A DNA stretch of 27,320 nucleotides, taken from Schizochytrium sp. CCTCC M209059 (taxonomy: Eukaryota > Sar > Bigyra > Thraustochytrida > Thraustochytriidae). This document shows, one piece after another, positions 1 through 13,043 of the stretch. The translations under genes were made by a program, and so were the position numbers. The DNA is taken from NCBI GenBank assembly GCA_000818945.1, contig KN805430.1, forward strand, positions 166,332 to 193,651. The letters run 5' to 3'. Position 1 is the first letter of the stretch. Every line of letters begins with the position of its first letter. The notes beneath the pieces were generated by a model. The model was not told the origin of the DNA. It worked only from the letters and a program-made list of their open reading frames with translations, and ran no database searches.

Positions 1-1000
1 CGATGACGACGTGCCGCGGGCGGTGCGGCGCGATGCGACGCGATGCGAGCGGGGCCTTGCCCTGCCTCGCCCTGCCTCGCCGCCGCCTCGCTCCGCGCCT
101 CCTCCCCGCGCCGCGCGCCGCCGCTGCCGCGCTCCTGCCGCGGCGAGTCGCGGTCGCGCGCCTCGTGCAGCCTCGCGGGGCCTCGCTCTCCCTCGATCGC
201 GATCTGCCGCCCGAGAGACGAGGGAGACGCTGTCTGTGTCTGTTTATACGCATGTCTGTCTCGGTTTGTCTGTCAGTTTGGATCCTATCCTATCCTGCGC
301 GAACTTGAAATGCGAGGAGAGGAAAGAACTTGAAAGCAGGACCAGGCAAGGCCAGGCCGAGCTTTCGCAGCTCGCGGCTCGTGTGCACTCCAGTCCTCTT
401 ACTTTCGCAGCCGCAGCCGCCCGCGCGTAGACGTATGCGTACTTTACAGTTCGCCATGAACGGATGCGCTACTTTCTGCGAGGAAGATACCGATCTCCGC
501 CGCCAACCGCCGCGGCCGGGGGGCTTCTCGAGGCCCTCTGGCGGCAGGGCGGCTCCCTCGTCGCGGTTAAGAGATCGATCGATCGAGGGAGGCCCGTGAG
601 CTTCTTCTGCTCTCTGGCAGAGGGGGGCGTCAACAACGAACGGTTGGGACTCGCGAGCTCGCCTCGGATAACGGCAGCGAGCGCGGAAATGCGCAGAGGA
701 TGCGCATGGTTGGCGAGGGCGATCTTGACTGGCGAAGATGCTGCGACGGACGACGGCCTCGGAGACCATACGCGTTGCGGTTCGGGTGAGGGAGGAGTCG
801 AGCTGGATGGAGTGGAGGCTCGCCGTACCAGTGCCGACTGCCAGGTAGTGTAGTGTGCGTGGCAGCAAGAGTGGGCGTCGCTGTCGTCAGCAAGATGGAA
901 AATGGAGCGAGTAACCAAGCTGACATGTGAGCGAAATGTAGAAACATGAGAGTCGAAGGAACAAATGTGTAGTGGTATATAATGGTAAAAACCTTTTTCT
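1..1000. other. Left-edge intergenic region, no supported gene
   Basis: I see no recognisable gene here. Bases 1-230 are extremely GC-rich with CGC/CCTCG runs. Bases 228-295 are rich in TCTG/TGTC steps (a degenerate simple repeat), followed by mixed-composition sequence. Several ORFs of 90-190 codons exist on both strands, but their translations are Arg/Ala/Pro/Ser-rich shadows without any domain. The right part (about 850-1000) must include the 3' untranslated region of the minus-strand nucleoporin gene. The left part could be promoter or 5' UTR of a gene beyond the edge. Confidence 0.5.
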
Positions 1001-1652
1001 TTACTTGCGGCGAGAGTTGCGCCTGCTCGACTTCTTGCGAGGGGCAGTGGTACCTGCATTGCTGCCAAGCCCTGAGGATCCAGACTGCAGCGGCGTTGAT
1101 GGGCCAGAAAATAAAGACGTGCTAGAATTGTCCCCGGCGCTCGAGCTGGCCGTCCCGGTCGCACCGTTGCTGCTGCTACTGCTGCTGCTGCCGAAAAGAG
1201 AGCCGGATGTGCCCCCACCGGTGCTTGTCCCGCCCGAAGACCCGAAGAGGCTGCCTCCACTGCTGCCAGCGGTATTTCCTGCAGTCGCGGTGGTGGAAGA
1301 TGACGAAGTGTTCGAAGAGCCGAAAAGTCCACCGCCGCCTGCATTGCTGGTCGAGGTGGATGAGCTGCTCGACCCAAAGAGAGCGCCACCACCATTTCCA
1401 GACGTTGTCGACGTTTGCTGTTGGCCATTCGTAGTTGTAGAGGTGGTGTTGGTGCTGGTGCTGCCGTTTCCACCGAAAAGACCACCCGAGCTTGAGCTCG
1501 TGCCAGTGTTCAACGTGGACGATGTTGCTGTTGTGGTGTTTGATCCACCAAAAAGACCACCACCAGAGGTTCCAGTATTGGATGAAGAAGACCCTGCCCC
1601 TCCAAAGAGCCCGGTCGAGGTTCCATTGCTGCCTGCAGCCTGCTGTTGCTGT

Positions 1653-1697
<45 letters not shown>

Positions 1698-3238
1698 CCC
1701 CCATTGGCAGGCCCCGTCCACATGGCAGCTTGCTCATCGACCTTGCGCAAAAGCTTTCGCCGGCGCTCTCGCTCTTTGTTGTCCTCTTGCTGAAAATCGC
1801 GGGGGACGTCGCCGTGTACCATGAGATGCCACTCCTTGTACTGTTCGCGAAGCTCGTCCATCTTATCGTGCATCTCGGCAACAGCAGCCGCCATCGCCTT
1901 GAAGGTCTGGTGCTGCTGACGAAGAATTGAAACAATGACCTGAATTGCCGAGCGGTTTCGCGAACGCTCTTGGCTCGAAAGAAGCGTACTAAGCTCCTTG
2001 GTACGTGCCTCATACTCTGTCAATCGACTCTCGAGCGAACGCAGCAAGAGCCAGAAAAAGTCAGACGGAATGGCTTTGTTTGTCGTAAACCCGCCTGGGT
2101 GTGCCATGCGTCTTGCCTCGTGCAGAGCATCGTCGACGGCTTTAAAGGACCTCGCGTCCGCCTTGAGCCCGACGACCATTTCTTCCTGGCGCTTGAGCGA
2201 GTTGCGCAAGTGCAAGACGCCCTGGTCTACCTGCGCCGTCTTTTCTAGGAGACGCAAGGCCTCAGCGTTTGACTGATTGAGCATGTCGCGAAGCATCTTG
2301 CCCTGCCGATTCATCTCCACTTGCTGCTCGAGAAGCTGCGTGTGCAGCGGTTCCGGGACAACGCGTACCCGCACGCAGTCTGCGAGTCCTGTCGCGCCTT
2401 CTGGGATGGAGCCGAACTGAAGATCGCTCGCGTCCGCGTACGCCAGAAGCTGCAGCGCGCCAGCAAAGGGAATTTGCTGTTGTTGCTGGACTTGTTGTTG
2501 TTGTTGCTGCTGCTGCTGCTGATTATTGTTTGCGCCAAAGAGGACGCTGCCGCCACTGTTGTTGTTATTGTTGGTGTTGCCAAAGAGGCCACCGCCGCCA
2601 TTATTGTTATTGTTGGTGTTGCCGAAGAGACCTCCTCCGCCACCTCCACCACTGTTGTTGCTAGTACCAAAGAGGCCGCCACCGCTGTTGTTGTTGTTGT
2701 TATTGCTGCTGCCAAAAAGACCGCCGCCGCTGCTATTGTTATTATTGTTCGTGTTGCCAAAAAGACCACCTCCGCCAGTATTCGAGGTTCCACCGAAAAG
2801 GGACCCGGAATTTGATGTAGAAGTGTTGCCGCCGCTGCCACCGAAAAGGCCACCGCCTGAGGGCGTCGCCGAGGATGAAGAACCGCCAAAGAGGGATCCC
2901 GAAGTTGCGGAATTCGAACCCCCAAAGAGCCCACCTCCACCACTGTTTTGTTGCTGGGGTTGAGCCGTGGAAGACCCTCCAAAGAGACCACCACCGCTCT
3001 GCTGCGGTGTTGACGATCCAAAGAGACCGCCACCGCCGCCGCTATTATTTTGTTGCGGCGTAGACGACCCAAAGAGGCCGCCGCCGCCGCCGCCGCCGCT
3101 GTTTTGCTGCGGCGTCGACGATCCAAAAAGACCACCGCCCGAGGCCGGAGTGGAGGACGAGCCATCGAAGAGGCCACCGCCGCCGCCACTCGCCGCCCCG
3201 CCGAAAGGGTTGCTGCTGGCCGTCGAGCTCCCGAACAT
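1001..3238 (-). CDS. FG-repeat nucleoporin, Nup58/Nup45-like
   Basis: The 745-residue protein has the make-up of a central-channel nucleoporin of the Nup62-Nup58-Nup54 complex. Residues 1-250 carry 14 LFG repeats (GLFG/SLFG) spaced by Gly, Ser and poly-Asn. Residues about 255-500 form a helical, coiled-coil core. A 19-residue poly-Gln tract (bases 1640-1696) follows, then 7 more LFG repeats, then a basic tail (APRKKSSRRNSRRK). In the core, the segment around LREQYKEWHLMVHGDVPRDF resembles the Nup58 segment LKEQYLGYRKMFLGD, which points to Nup58 rather than Nup62 or Nup54. FG repeats on both sides of the core also fit Nup58. I chose the ATG at 3238, giving MFGSSTASSNPFGG; the frame is open 45 bases further but only from a TTG. 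It is divergent from the BRWD-like gene. Family level is secure; Nup58 identity is likely. Confidence 0.85.
1640..1696 (-). repeat. CAG/CAA poly-Gln tract (19 codons)
   Basis: On the plus strand this is a CTG/TTG run. It encodes 19 consecutive Gln between the coiled-coil core and the C-terminal FG block of the nucleoporin. CAA interruptions occur mainly in the part nearer the C-terminal FG block; the other end is seven pure CAG codons. Confidence 0.9.
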
Positions 3239-4639
3239 GGTGGTGGTCACGTCGCTGGCTTGGCCTGTGCGCCACACCAACAACCACCGTCACCCGTTTC
3301 GCGCGCGGACGAAAGGCTGGCTGTCTGCCTGACTGCCGCGCGTCAAAGATCTCGCGCAAGGAGAAACGGTGCGCGCGGAGCGAGGGCCTGGAGAGCGCCG
3401 ACCGCGGCGACGAGCGAGCGAGCGCCCGGCACCGACCGGTCGCGCGTGCCGCCTGGACGGAGTCTGCCGTCGATCTTGTCCTCGATGTTAATTTATTTTA
3501 TTTTATTTTTTAGTGCTTTTTTTTTTTGCATCGCGGTGGCAAGCCCAACCGTGGTGCTCCCTCGCCGCGGCGTGCATGCGATAGATGAAAAGAAATGACC
3601 ACCGAAGGAGCTCAAAAGTAGTCCATGACGTTGCCACCATGTGACCAGCCAGAGCAAGACCAGGTCTGGCCAACAACGTGAGAAGAAATCCCTGCTTCAG
3701 CTTGGTGCGCACCATAAAGGCTACATTTGACATGGAGATTATCAGGCGAGGCAAAGAGCCAAAACAGTTATTTTAGAAAAGCCAACCAACCAAACGTCTA
3801 TGCTTTGCGTGTGCGGGGCCACAATCTCTCAATATTCACGCATTACATTGCCTCGCCACGCGCCGCCAGCCCATGTTAGACGCGCAACTCGTCGCTACGT
3901 ACACGATCCTAAATCTCTTCTCGCGACTAGGTCGAAACGCGAAGAGCGGTCCAAAAGAAAGTGCCCGACCTCCAGGTTTCCTCTTGTACTCTCGCCGCAC
4001 TTTGTCGCGCAGCAAGCTCGCGGAGGGTCTCACTGTCAACATCGCTGCTTTAGCTTTCTTGCTGCGCAGCAGCCAATCCATGAAAGACCCGCGCTTGCAA
4101 AAATTTGTATTCGCGCCCGTCCGCACGCCCGCCGGCCCTCGCAAAGGCAGCCAAGCAGAGCGCGGCGTCAGCAGTCAGAGTATATCCTCGATCTTTCGTA
4201 TAGAAAACGGAATTTACTGAGCCTGCCCGCCGCGACGCGATTCTGCACTTGCGGGCAGCCATTCTGTACTTGCGCGCAGCCATTCCGCACTTGCGCGCGG
4301 CGATAGCGCAGTGCGCGGCGCGGCTCGCCCAAGCGCAGGGAAAAAGAATCAGCCGCGCACTGCAAAAGAGAGAGAGAGAAAGCGGGAAAAGAAGGGAGGG
4401 AGAGCAGACTTCGATCGATCGATCGATCCTTCGATCACCCCGGTCGACCGGCCGCCCCCCGCGCGCGCGCGCAGGCAGGCAGGCAGACAGGCAGCAGCCG
4501 GCAGCCGGCAGCCGGTAGGCGACGTCGCCCGCGCCCGCGCCCGCGCGCCCCGCGCCCTTGATCACCGCCCCAGCGACGCCCCGCGGCTCCCTGCGCCCGT
4601 GCAGCCTCGCTCGGCTCGCGCGGCTCGCCTCGCGCCGCC
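3239..4639. promoter_or_regulatory. Divergent intergenic region between nucleoporin and BRWD-like genes
   Basis: About 1.4 kb separates the two divergent starts, so it should hold both promoters and 5' UTRs. Visible elements are an AT-rich patch with T-runs (about 3487-3530), a 21-base tandem repeat (4240-4323), a GATC microsatellite (about 4402-4417) and GC-rich CAGG/CAGC steps (about 4470-4515). I found no convincing TATA box and no gene. ORFs here translate to Arg/Ala-rich nonsense. Confidence 0.5.
4240..4323. repeat. 21-base tandem repeat, 3 good units plus a decayed fourth
   Basis: Units ATTCTGCACTTGCGGGCAGC(C), ATTCTGTACTTGCGCGCAGC(C) and ATTCCGCACTTGCGCGCGGC(G) start at 4240, 4261 and 4282. 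A degraded fourth unit starts at 4303. The array ends about 320 bases upstream of the BRWD-like ATG, so it may be promoter or 5' UTR sequence. Confidence 0.8.
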
Positions 4640-7600
4640 ATGGACGCCGCCGCCCGCGCCGCGGAGGCCGCCGCAGCGCCTGCGGACGCTGACGACGCGG
4701 GGAGGGACGCGCACCTCGCGCTCGACGGCGGCAACAACAACGACGACGACGTCGCCACCGCCAGGCCCGGCGAGGGGGACGTGCGCGCAGTTGTGGACGA
4801 CATCGTCAACCGCGTGGAATGCGATGCGATGTCGCAGGGTCCCCTCGCGTCGCTTGCGCCGTCCAAAATGTCGGTCCTGTCCGGGGGCGACTTTGCCTTT
4901 GCTGGCTCGCCCGGAATGGAGATGGACTTTGACATCAATGTCGACTTTGACGACTCCGGCAAGGCCTTGTCCGTGGGCGGACTCGAGCTCGCCGCAAACG
5001 ATGTTGCAGACACCGAAGACTCACGCGACGAGCACAAAGGCTCCCGCGACGACGGCGACGAGCACAAAGTCTCACGAGACGGGCACGACGGCTCGCACGA
5101 AGAGAAATCTCCTGGTACTATTGAACCTTCTGTATTGGGTCAGACACAAGAGGTTTCAACAAGCGACGCTTTGCACAAGGAGAGCGACCCGTCATCTCAG
5201 ACAGAGAACAGTGATAATAAAACCTCTACGGAGGAAAAGGCACCTGCTGAGGAGAATAAAACACCTGCTGAGGAAAACTTGTCTAATGAGGACAAGGCAT
5301 CTGCTTGTGAGCCTGCAGCTGACGCACACAAAGAGCCGGCTGGGTCAACGACGAAGGAGGTGGAGCCTTCGACGGTCGCTGCATCGCTTTCCAAAGAGGA
5401 AGTTCCTGCCTCGGTGATTGAATCAGGCAGCGAAGGAGCACCGTTAAATGTGGTCGTGGAGGAGAAGGCCCAATCAGAGCAAGACGTAGAGATGAAAGAA
5501 GCACCAGAAGAACCTGCGTCGACACTGTCATCAACGTCATCCTCATCTTCGTCATCACCTTCAGCTGCTGCAGAACTGTCAAAAGGCCACAAGCCAGGCC
5601 AAGTAGACTCGATATTACAATCATCGCCAACGAAGCAAGAGACAGCGGCATCATCTTCATTAATTCCTGTGTCAGAAACGAAAGAGGCAATTGCACAAGA
5701 TGCAGAAATGAACAAGCCCGCTAAGGCTGAAAAGGACTCGGAAAAAGACAAGCACACTTCCTCCGAGACAGCTGTAACGCCTGCGTCGAGTGTGCCACCA
5801 TCGTCGTCTTCTCACGATCTTCAATCCGGGCCTTCACCAAGCACAACGACATTGACTCAAAGTGCTGCAGCGAGTTCATCGTCGTCAGCTGCAGTACCAG
5901 CAGAGCGAGCGGCAGAAGCACTACCAATATCCACAGTCGCATCAGATAATACACCCGCGGCACCATCATCATCTTCGTCGTCCTCGTCGTCCTCGTCCTC
6001 GTCCTCGTCATCATCATCATCATCATCATCATCGTTGTCATCCACGGTACCAGCAGCAGCAGCTACTGCACCAGAAACTCCTTCAGACCCATTACAATCT
6101 TCAGCGTCAATACCATCATCATCATCATTAGCAGCTGCAGCAGCCGCAACAGCAGCAGACGCATCAGAAGCTGCAGCGCCAACAGAGGCTTCCTCTGCAA
6201 CGTCGCCTATAACAACACCATCAGCACCATCTGAACCAACAGCACCTGCGCCAGCACCGACAGCAACAACGCTAACAGCACCATCTGTTCCAACGCCAAC
6301 AGCGTTATCAACACCATCTGCATCAGCAACGGCACCACCGAGGGACGGTGAGGCCAATGACAACGATGACGTTGAAATGGTAGACGCGCTAGACACGATT
6401 GATAAGGATACTGATGGCGGAGACGATATCCCGTCGACCCGTGCCTGGGAAGATCGGCAAGAATGTGCGCTCATTCTCTCAAGGCGCAAGGCCATGGAGG
6501 AGGAAATGAGCCAGGCACGAATGATTCATTTCATTTCGAGCTATTTAGAAAATCGTCTTGGTTGTACCCATGCCGCAGCTGCTCTTCGTGAGGACGTGGT
6601 GCGCATGGGTCTGCTGCCAAAGGTAGAGTCATGGACAGGGTCACGCCGTCCAGGAACGGTCGCCGACGTAGCCTGGCACTTTGGAAACCTCAGCTCTGCA
6701 ATGACGCACATGGCAGAAACCGCCGTTGATACAATCGAAACGAGGCGGGAGGCCGCAGCCCTCGAGCAGCGAAACCTGATTGAGGAGCTTGTGGGTACAA
6801 GGGATGCTATTCGCACGCGCCGGCGTGAGGTTCGGAGCCTCGAGATGAAAGCACAACGTCTTGGCGACAATCGTGGCGCCATCGACTTTGCGCATCGTAT
6901 CGAAAAGAGGCGGGAAGAAGCCGAAGCACTCGAAGCCAAGGCCTCTGAGCTACGACGAAAGGTGGCGCTTGGGCGCAAACCGACGCGTAATGCATTCACG
7001 GGCCAGCACCATGAACCCAAGATGCCCGCTGGTGCGCTGTACAGCAAGATGAAGTTTCTCAAAAAGACACAGGGTCATTTCTCCTTTGTCTATTGCATCG
7101 GCGTCGATCCAGAAGGCGAGTTTGTGGTCACAGGCGCCGACGACAAGCTTCTCAAGGTGTGGTCTGCGCGAAGTGGCGAGTTGCTCAAGACTTTGCGAGG
7201 CCACGAGCACAACGTGTGCGATGTGGCCATCAAACGTCGAGCTGATGGAGGCGTTGTACTTGCCTCCACTTCGGATGATCTCTCCATTCGCATCTGGGAG
7301 TTGCCTTCGGGTCGCGCGCTTTGCGTTCTCAAAGGCCACAAAAAGGGCATTGAAGCGGTGCGTTTCGACGTGCACACAGGTTTGCTATACAGTGCCAGCA
7401 ATGATGGCTCGTTGTGCATTTGGGATACCGACTCCATCTACGATACCGCCGTTGTGCGTGTCGAGCCCACGACGGTGGACCAGCGCACGCCTACAGTCCT
7501 CCCCCATGTTAACCGAAACAATGCATGCCCCAGCGAGGTGAACTGCGTGGCTGTTCATCCCGCGGGTGGCTTTATCGCCACAGGAGCCGAGGACGGGAGC

Positions 7601-10600
7601 ATTCGCGTGTGGTGCGGGCAAAAGTCTCCGGGTGCAGACATTTTAGACAAGTGCCAGACAGCTCTCATTGCCGCCTCGCCGCTGGTCAACTGCGCGTATC
7701 GGAACGGGTCAAACCGTCTTGTCAACATGGTGAACTCGCAAATGTCCACCGTGTCGAGTTTGGCGTGGTCCAAAGACGGCTATCGCCTTCTTGCTACTTC
7801 GGTCAAGGAAGGCATAGGCCGCGTTTGGGAGTGGAAGCACACCACGCAATTCAGTTCGCTTGACAGTCATGCGGGTTTTCTCTTCTCGCTGCCTCGCGTC
7901 TCCTTCTCGCTGAGCACGCAAACGGAGCCTCACGACGATGTCGTGCGGAACTTTGTCAGTGTGTCGCAAAACGAGACTGGGCGTGGAGGCGGCTCTGGTG
8001 CGGATGCAGACGGTGGCAATGGCGGCGAGGGTCGGCGCGGGCTTGCCGCGCGGCAACACAGCGATGCGTCTAATGTTGCGACTTCGAATGGTCGCAGCCG
8101 GAGCCCGGCGTCTTCGAGCGTTGCTCGGAATCGCCGCGCCAAGCGCACGCCAGGGCTCGACGCTGTTGCGTGGTCATGCGATGATCGCTGGATTGTCACT
8201 GCGCAAACGATTGTGCCCACAAGCCAACGAGACATTCGCGCTTACTGGGCTCAGGAGCTTCGCGTGTGGGATGCCCACGGACGTGGCGAACTCGTGCATG
8301 TCTTGCGCAAACACCGGAGCCAAGTCCTTACCCTCGTCACGCACCCTACAAATCCTCGTCTGGCGATGAGTGCTGGGTGGGATGGCCTCGTCGTCCTCTG
8401 GGACATTGTTGACGGTTCTCTGGTGTGCGAAAACCTTGCGCTGCACTCGTCAGGAATCGCGTATGTTCTTGACGTACAGTTTTTGCCGTACGGGCGCACA
8501 GGTTCTGATGTAGTGTGCACTGACTCCATGGGTCGCCTCAACTTTCTGGGAATCGGTGATGGTCGAGAGTATCGCAGCACGTACCCGGCGCAGTTCTTTG
8601 CGCGTGACAAAAAGGAGCTCGTCTACGATAGTTTTGGTAATGCGGTCGATGCCGAGGTGCAAATGGCCCCGCACCTTATTCCTAGTCTCCCCCTCTGCGA
8701 TGCGCAACTTGTTCCATATGAAGAGCAGCCCGACACCTCGAGTCCCGAAAGCCGGATTCGCGCCGTTTCGAACCTCGAGCGCGTCCTGCGGCTCAAAGAG
8801 CAATCGGCTTTGCAAGAAGTTCTGGCGATTCTGGAAGAGCAGGACCGCGATATTCTCGAGAGCGGTCGCCGATCTGTGCGTCGGCGGGTCATTACATATC
8901 GTGACGACGAGCCCCAGCAACAACCTGTGCAACGCGCCGGAGGTGGGGCTGCGGGACGTACACCTGCGCTTGTCAGCCAGGCATCAATGGATACCAACGA
9001 CGGCGATCCGGAGGATGAAGCGTACGAAATTGGGGATGACGATGATGATGCAGAAGAAGAGCGTCGCGCTGCGCGCGATCTGCAAATCACTCGAGGCGAA
9101 CTTCATTTGTTGCGCGCCGAGAGTCCCTCTGCGATTAGCCATTCGGGCGCAGGAACGACGCCTCCGGGGCGAGGCATCCGCCGTGCTGCACGTCGTGCAG
9201 CCGGTCGACTGCGTCAGGTCCGCGATGTTCTCCTTGACACAAATACTTCCTCGGGGGCGGATGGAAACTCTGCTATCGCAGGTACTGGTGCAAGTGGTGC
9301 AGCTGCTTCCCGAGGCGCAGCTGCGACAAGTAGCAGCAGTTCGAGCGGTACCCACGGCGCTGCGCGTGCCAGCGGAGCAGCCTCAAGCAGTACTGGTGCT
9401 GGTAACAGAGGCGCTTCGTTGAGCAGCAGCAGCAGCAGCAGCAGCAGCAGTCGAAGCAGCAACGCCGCGGCGAACAACGGTCGCGCCGGAAGCTCGTCGA
9501 CACCAGCAGGAGGTGGAAACGCACAAACAAGCGGAGCGCAAGGCGGTCGCGCAACCACTAGCAGCAGCTCATCTGCGGCAACTTCCCCAGCGATTTCCCC
9601 TGTGCGGCGTGCTGCGAGTTCAAGCTCGAGTTCGAGCTACCGCACCGATGATGGCGCATGGGAGGCTTCTGGGTCTGGCCCTGCGTCTGTCTCGTCTGCT
9701 TCGAGAATGGCATCCTCCGGGGGAGCGTATCGGACCGCGGGGAGCGATCTTGTGGCGATGCTCGATAACGAATGGCTGCAGCGTTCCGCACGCTTTGACC
9801 GCACGTGGTTACATACGCAATTGAGGGTGCCGCAGTACGGAGACCACTTCATTTACTGCGCGCAGGCACACAAGCTTGTTGCAGAACGGTATCTGGAGCT
9901 GCGCAAGACGTTGTATTCTTCACAGAACAACCACGTTGCGGCCCTTCACGCCCCGTGGGAGAATACGAACCCTCCGTATGACATGGCGCATTGGCCATTG
10001 GTGCTGTGCGAGCTTTTGGCGTCAAAACCAATCTTTCCATACTCGAAAAAGTCAATGATCGCCAACGACGCCATTTACATCAGCGAGTATCATCAAAACT
10101 TTACTGCGATTGCCTTGGAACTCAAGTTACGTGTGATCTCGACACCTCCTAAGTCCGCAAATGGATTCCTGCCGCGGACGGACACGTGGGTGGAGTGGAA
10201 GAAGGAGGACCCGTTTATCTTTGACATGGTCTACTTCAAACCGGAGGCGACAGATCCGGCCATTTTCATCTCACGTGGTGAATTTAATGCGTACACGGCC
10301 TCCACCTTTACGCAGGGCACGCCGGTGGTTGACAGGACTGGTCGACTAGGCACCGTGCAGGGGTTTCGTGCAGACGACATCCAAAGCTGGCCCAACTCAC
10401 CGTTTCGCGGAATCCATGTGGCCATGGCCCCGGGTCCTAGTGGCCAAAGCGAGGTCCGGCAATTTGCACCGTGGGAACTCAAGCCCAAGAATGCGCAAAT
10501 CGATCCGTGGGCGATCCCTCTGGGCATGCCCCTCGAGTCGGCTCTTGCGGACCGCATCGCTGCCTCCTTTGTCGAGCTTGCGTCCCGGAACGAGGAAGCA

Positions 10601-11931
10601 CAGCCCTTCAGGGAGCCGGTAGACCCGAATTATGTGCCGGGCTACCTGGCGTTCGTGGCCGCTCCCATGGACCTGACGACGATTGTGACGTTGCTGAAGC
10701 GCGGCTTTTACCGCAGCGTGCATCAGGTGCTGGCGGACGTGGAGCTTTTGTTCCAAAATTGCCTCACCTATAACCCCAAGGGCTCTCCCCTGCGACGCAC
10801 GGCCAAGGTGTTCCGTCGGCTGGTGAATACCGCTATCGTGAACTGCGCGCCCGGACACTTACTTCCTACGTCCTTTGATCGCGAGAAGACTGAGCTCAAG
10901 AAGTTTACAGAGGGGCCAAAGCGCCGCGGCGGCAAGACGCGAAAGACTCCGGTACTGACCTTGTCGTCTAAGGAGTTCCGCTCGGACAAGAAGAAGGTTG
11001 TGCCGCGCAAGCGGGTTCGTCAACCGAGTACGAGCAGCAAGACGCCGCGACCTGCAAAGAAGCGTGCCAGCGCGCAGAGTGCTGTCGCACCGGTGCCCGT
11101 TGGCGTTCCGCATCCATCGCTTAACAAGAAGGCGAAGACGAAATCAGCTGCTGCTTCAGCCGCGTCCATGCCTGCCCCCAACGCGGCAGGGATGGGACCT
11201 GGTGCCATGCAAGATCCGCGCAATGGCACCTTTGATGCGAGCCAGATGCAGATGCAGATGCAGGCGCAAGCCCAGGCCGCCCAAGCGCAAGCTGCACAGG
11301 CGCAGGCGCAGGCACAGGCACAGGCCCAACTTTGGGCTGGAGGGCCCATGCCTCCGGGCGCCTGGCCTCCTCAAGCTGTTCCGCCACACATGGTAAATCG
11401 CGCAACGGCGGCAGGGATGCACGCGCCGTCCGCTGCAGCCTCCCAGGCTGCTGCTGCCGCCGCCGCCGCCGCCGCTGCTCAAGGCTCTGGTGTTTCCTCT
11501 GAGGGACCAGCTGCATCTTCCTCACGTCATCGACAGGCGGATTCGTCACAAGTGTCACCCGTCTTGCAATCGTCGCAGACTCCGCAGTACATGAGTATGC
11601 AGCAGCAGGGCGATCAGCAGCAGGCGATGTATCCACCGCAACCGGGTCAGCCCAAGACTGACGCGATGTTTCCGCCGCATGCGCAAATGTCGGCGCAACA
11701 GCAGCAGCAAATGCAGATGATGCAGCAGCAGCAGCAGAAGCAGCAAAAGCAACTCCAAAAGCAGCAAAAGCAGCAGCTGCAGAAGCAGCAAAAACAACAA
11801 AAGCAACAGTTGCAAAAACAGCAAAAGCAAAAGGAGAAGGAAGAAAAGCAACAGCAAAAACAAAAGGAGAAGGAAGAGAAGCAACAGCTAAAGCAGCAGT
11901 TGGCGAAACAAAAGCAACAGAAGAAGCAGCA

Positions 11932-11962
<31 letters not shown>

Positions 11963-12802
11963 AAGCAGCAAGCTGAACTTCAGCAACAGGCAGCTGGACA
12001 AGGTTATCCCGGCGCCTCGCAGTACGCAACGACGCAACAGCAGCAAGCGATGCAGATGGGCAACGGAGGTCCTCAGCCTGGAGTATCTTCTGGCGGACAG
12101 CCTATGATGCCGCCCATGGGATATTCCGGGCCTCAAGGCTGGCAAATGATGCCGCCCCAAGGGATGGCACAGCAAGGGAGTTCCGCCTCGAGTAGTGATG
12201 GAAGCTCTAACTCGAGCGCCTCAGGCTCGTCAAAGGCGGCACCCAAGCCACGGGCACGCGCGAATACGGCAACAAAAAGCGCGGGGGCCAAGTCTGAGAC
12301 TGCGCGGAAACCTCGGGCTCCGAGCACTAAGGCTCAACAGCCAAAGAACCGGCGCTCAGCGTCAACGACGTCCTCTTCCTCTTCCACTTCCTCTTCGTCG
12401 GCTCCCGCGACATCTCAGCCCAATGCGCGAGGTGGAATGGGGGATGCTAGTGGGCACCCGCACGGTGCCCAAGGAAGTGTTCCTTCGCAGTTTCAGCACC
12501 AGGCCTTTCCTGGATTCTATCAACATCCCAATGCAGGATATCCTGGTGGACCTGGATATGGAATGATGGGTCCGGGTGGACAAGCTCCTGGGCATGCTCA
12601 GCAGCAGCAACAACGCCAGTACTCGCAACAGCAAGCTCAGATGATGGCAGGCCAGCACCCCATGATGCCCCAGCATGCACAAGGCGGTGCTCAGCAGCAG
12701 CAACAGCAGCAGCAGCAACAGCAGCAAATGATGATGATGATGATGATGCAGCAGCAACAGCAGCAGCAACAGCAACAACAACAGCAACAACAACAGCAAC
12801 AG

Positions 12803-12844
<42 letters not shown>

Positions 12845-13012
12845 AAGGAGAGCAAACAACAGCAGGTATCGCATTCTGAATCGCAAAAGCCATATGCGCG
12901 CCAGCAACGTGTGCCAAGCCAGCAGCAGGTGCAGCAATATCAACCTCATCAACAACATCAGCAGTATCAGCATCCACAACAACCGCAATACTCTCAGCAC
13001 CAGCAGTATCTC

Positions 13013-13043
<31 letters not shown>

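Noticed and set aside
464..853. 129-codon plus-strand ORF
   Set aside because: It has no recognisable domain and a composition typical of GC-rich non-coding sequence; unsupported.
469..1485. 338-codon minus-strand ORF at the left side
   Set aside because: It overlaps the 3' half of the nucleoporin in another frame; Ser/Arg/Pro-rich without motifs.
4311..5417. 368-codon plus-strand ORF overlapping the start of the BRWD-like gene
   Set aside because: It is out of frame with the conserved protein; Arg/Thr/Pro-rich shadow.
11121..12029. 302-codon minus-strand ORF opposite the BRWD-like gene
   Set aside because: It is a poly-Ala/Val/Leu translation of the CAG/CAA and GCN repeats on the other strand, with no domain.
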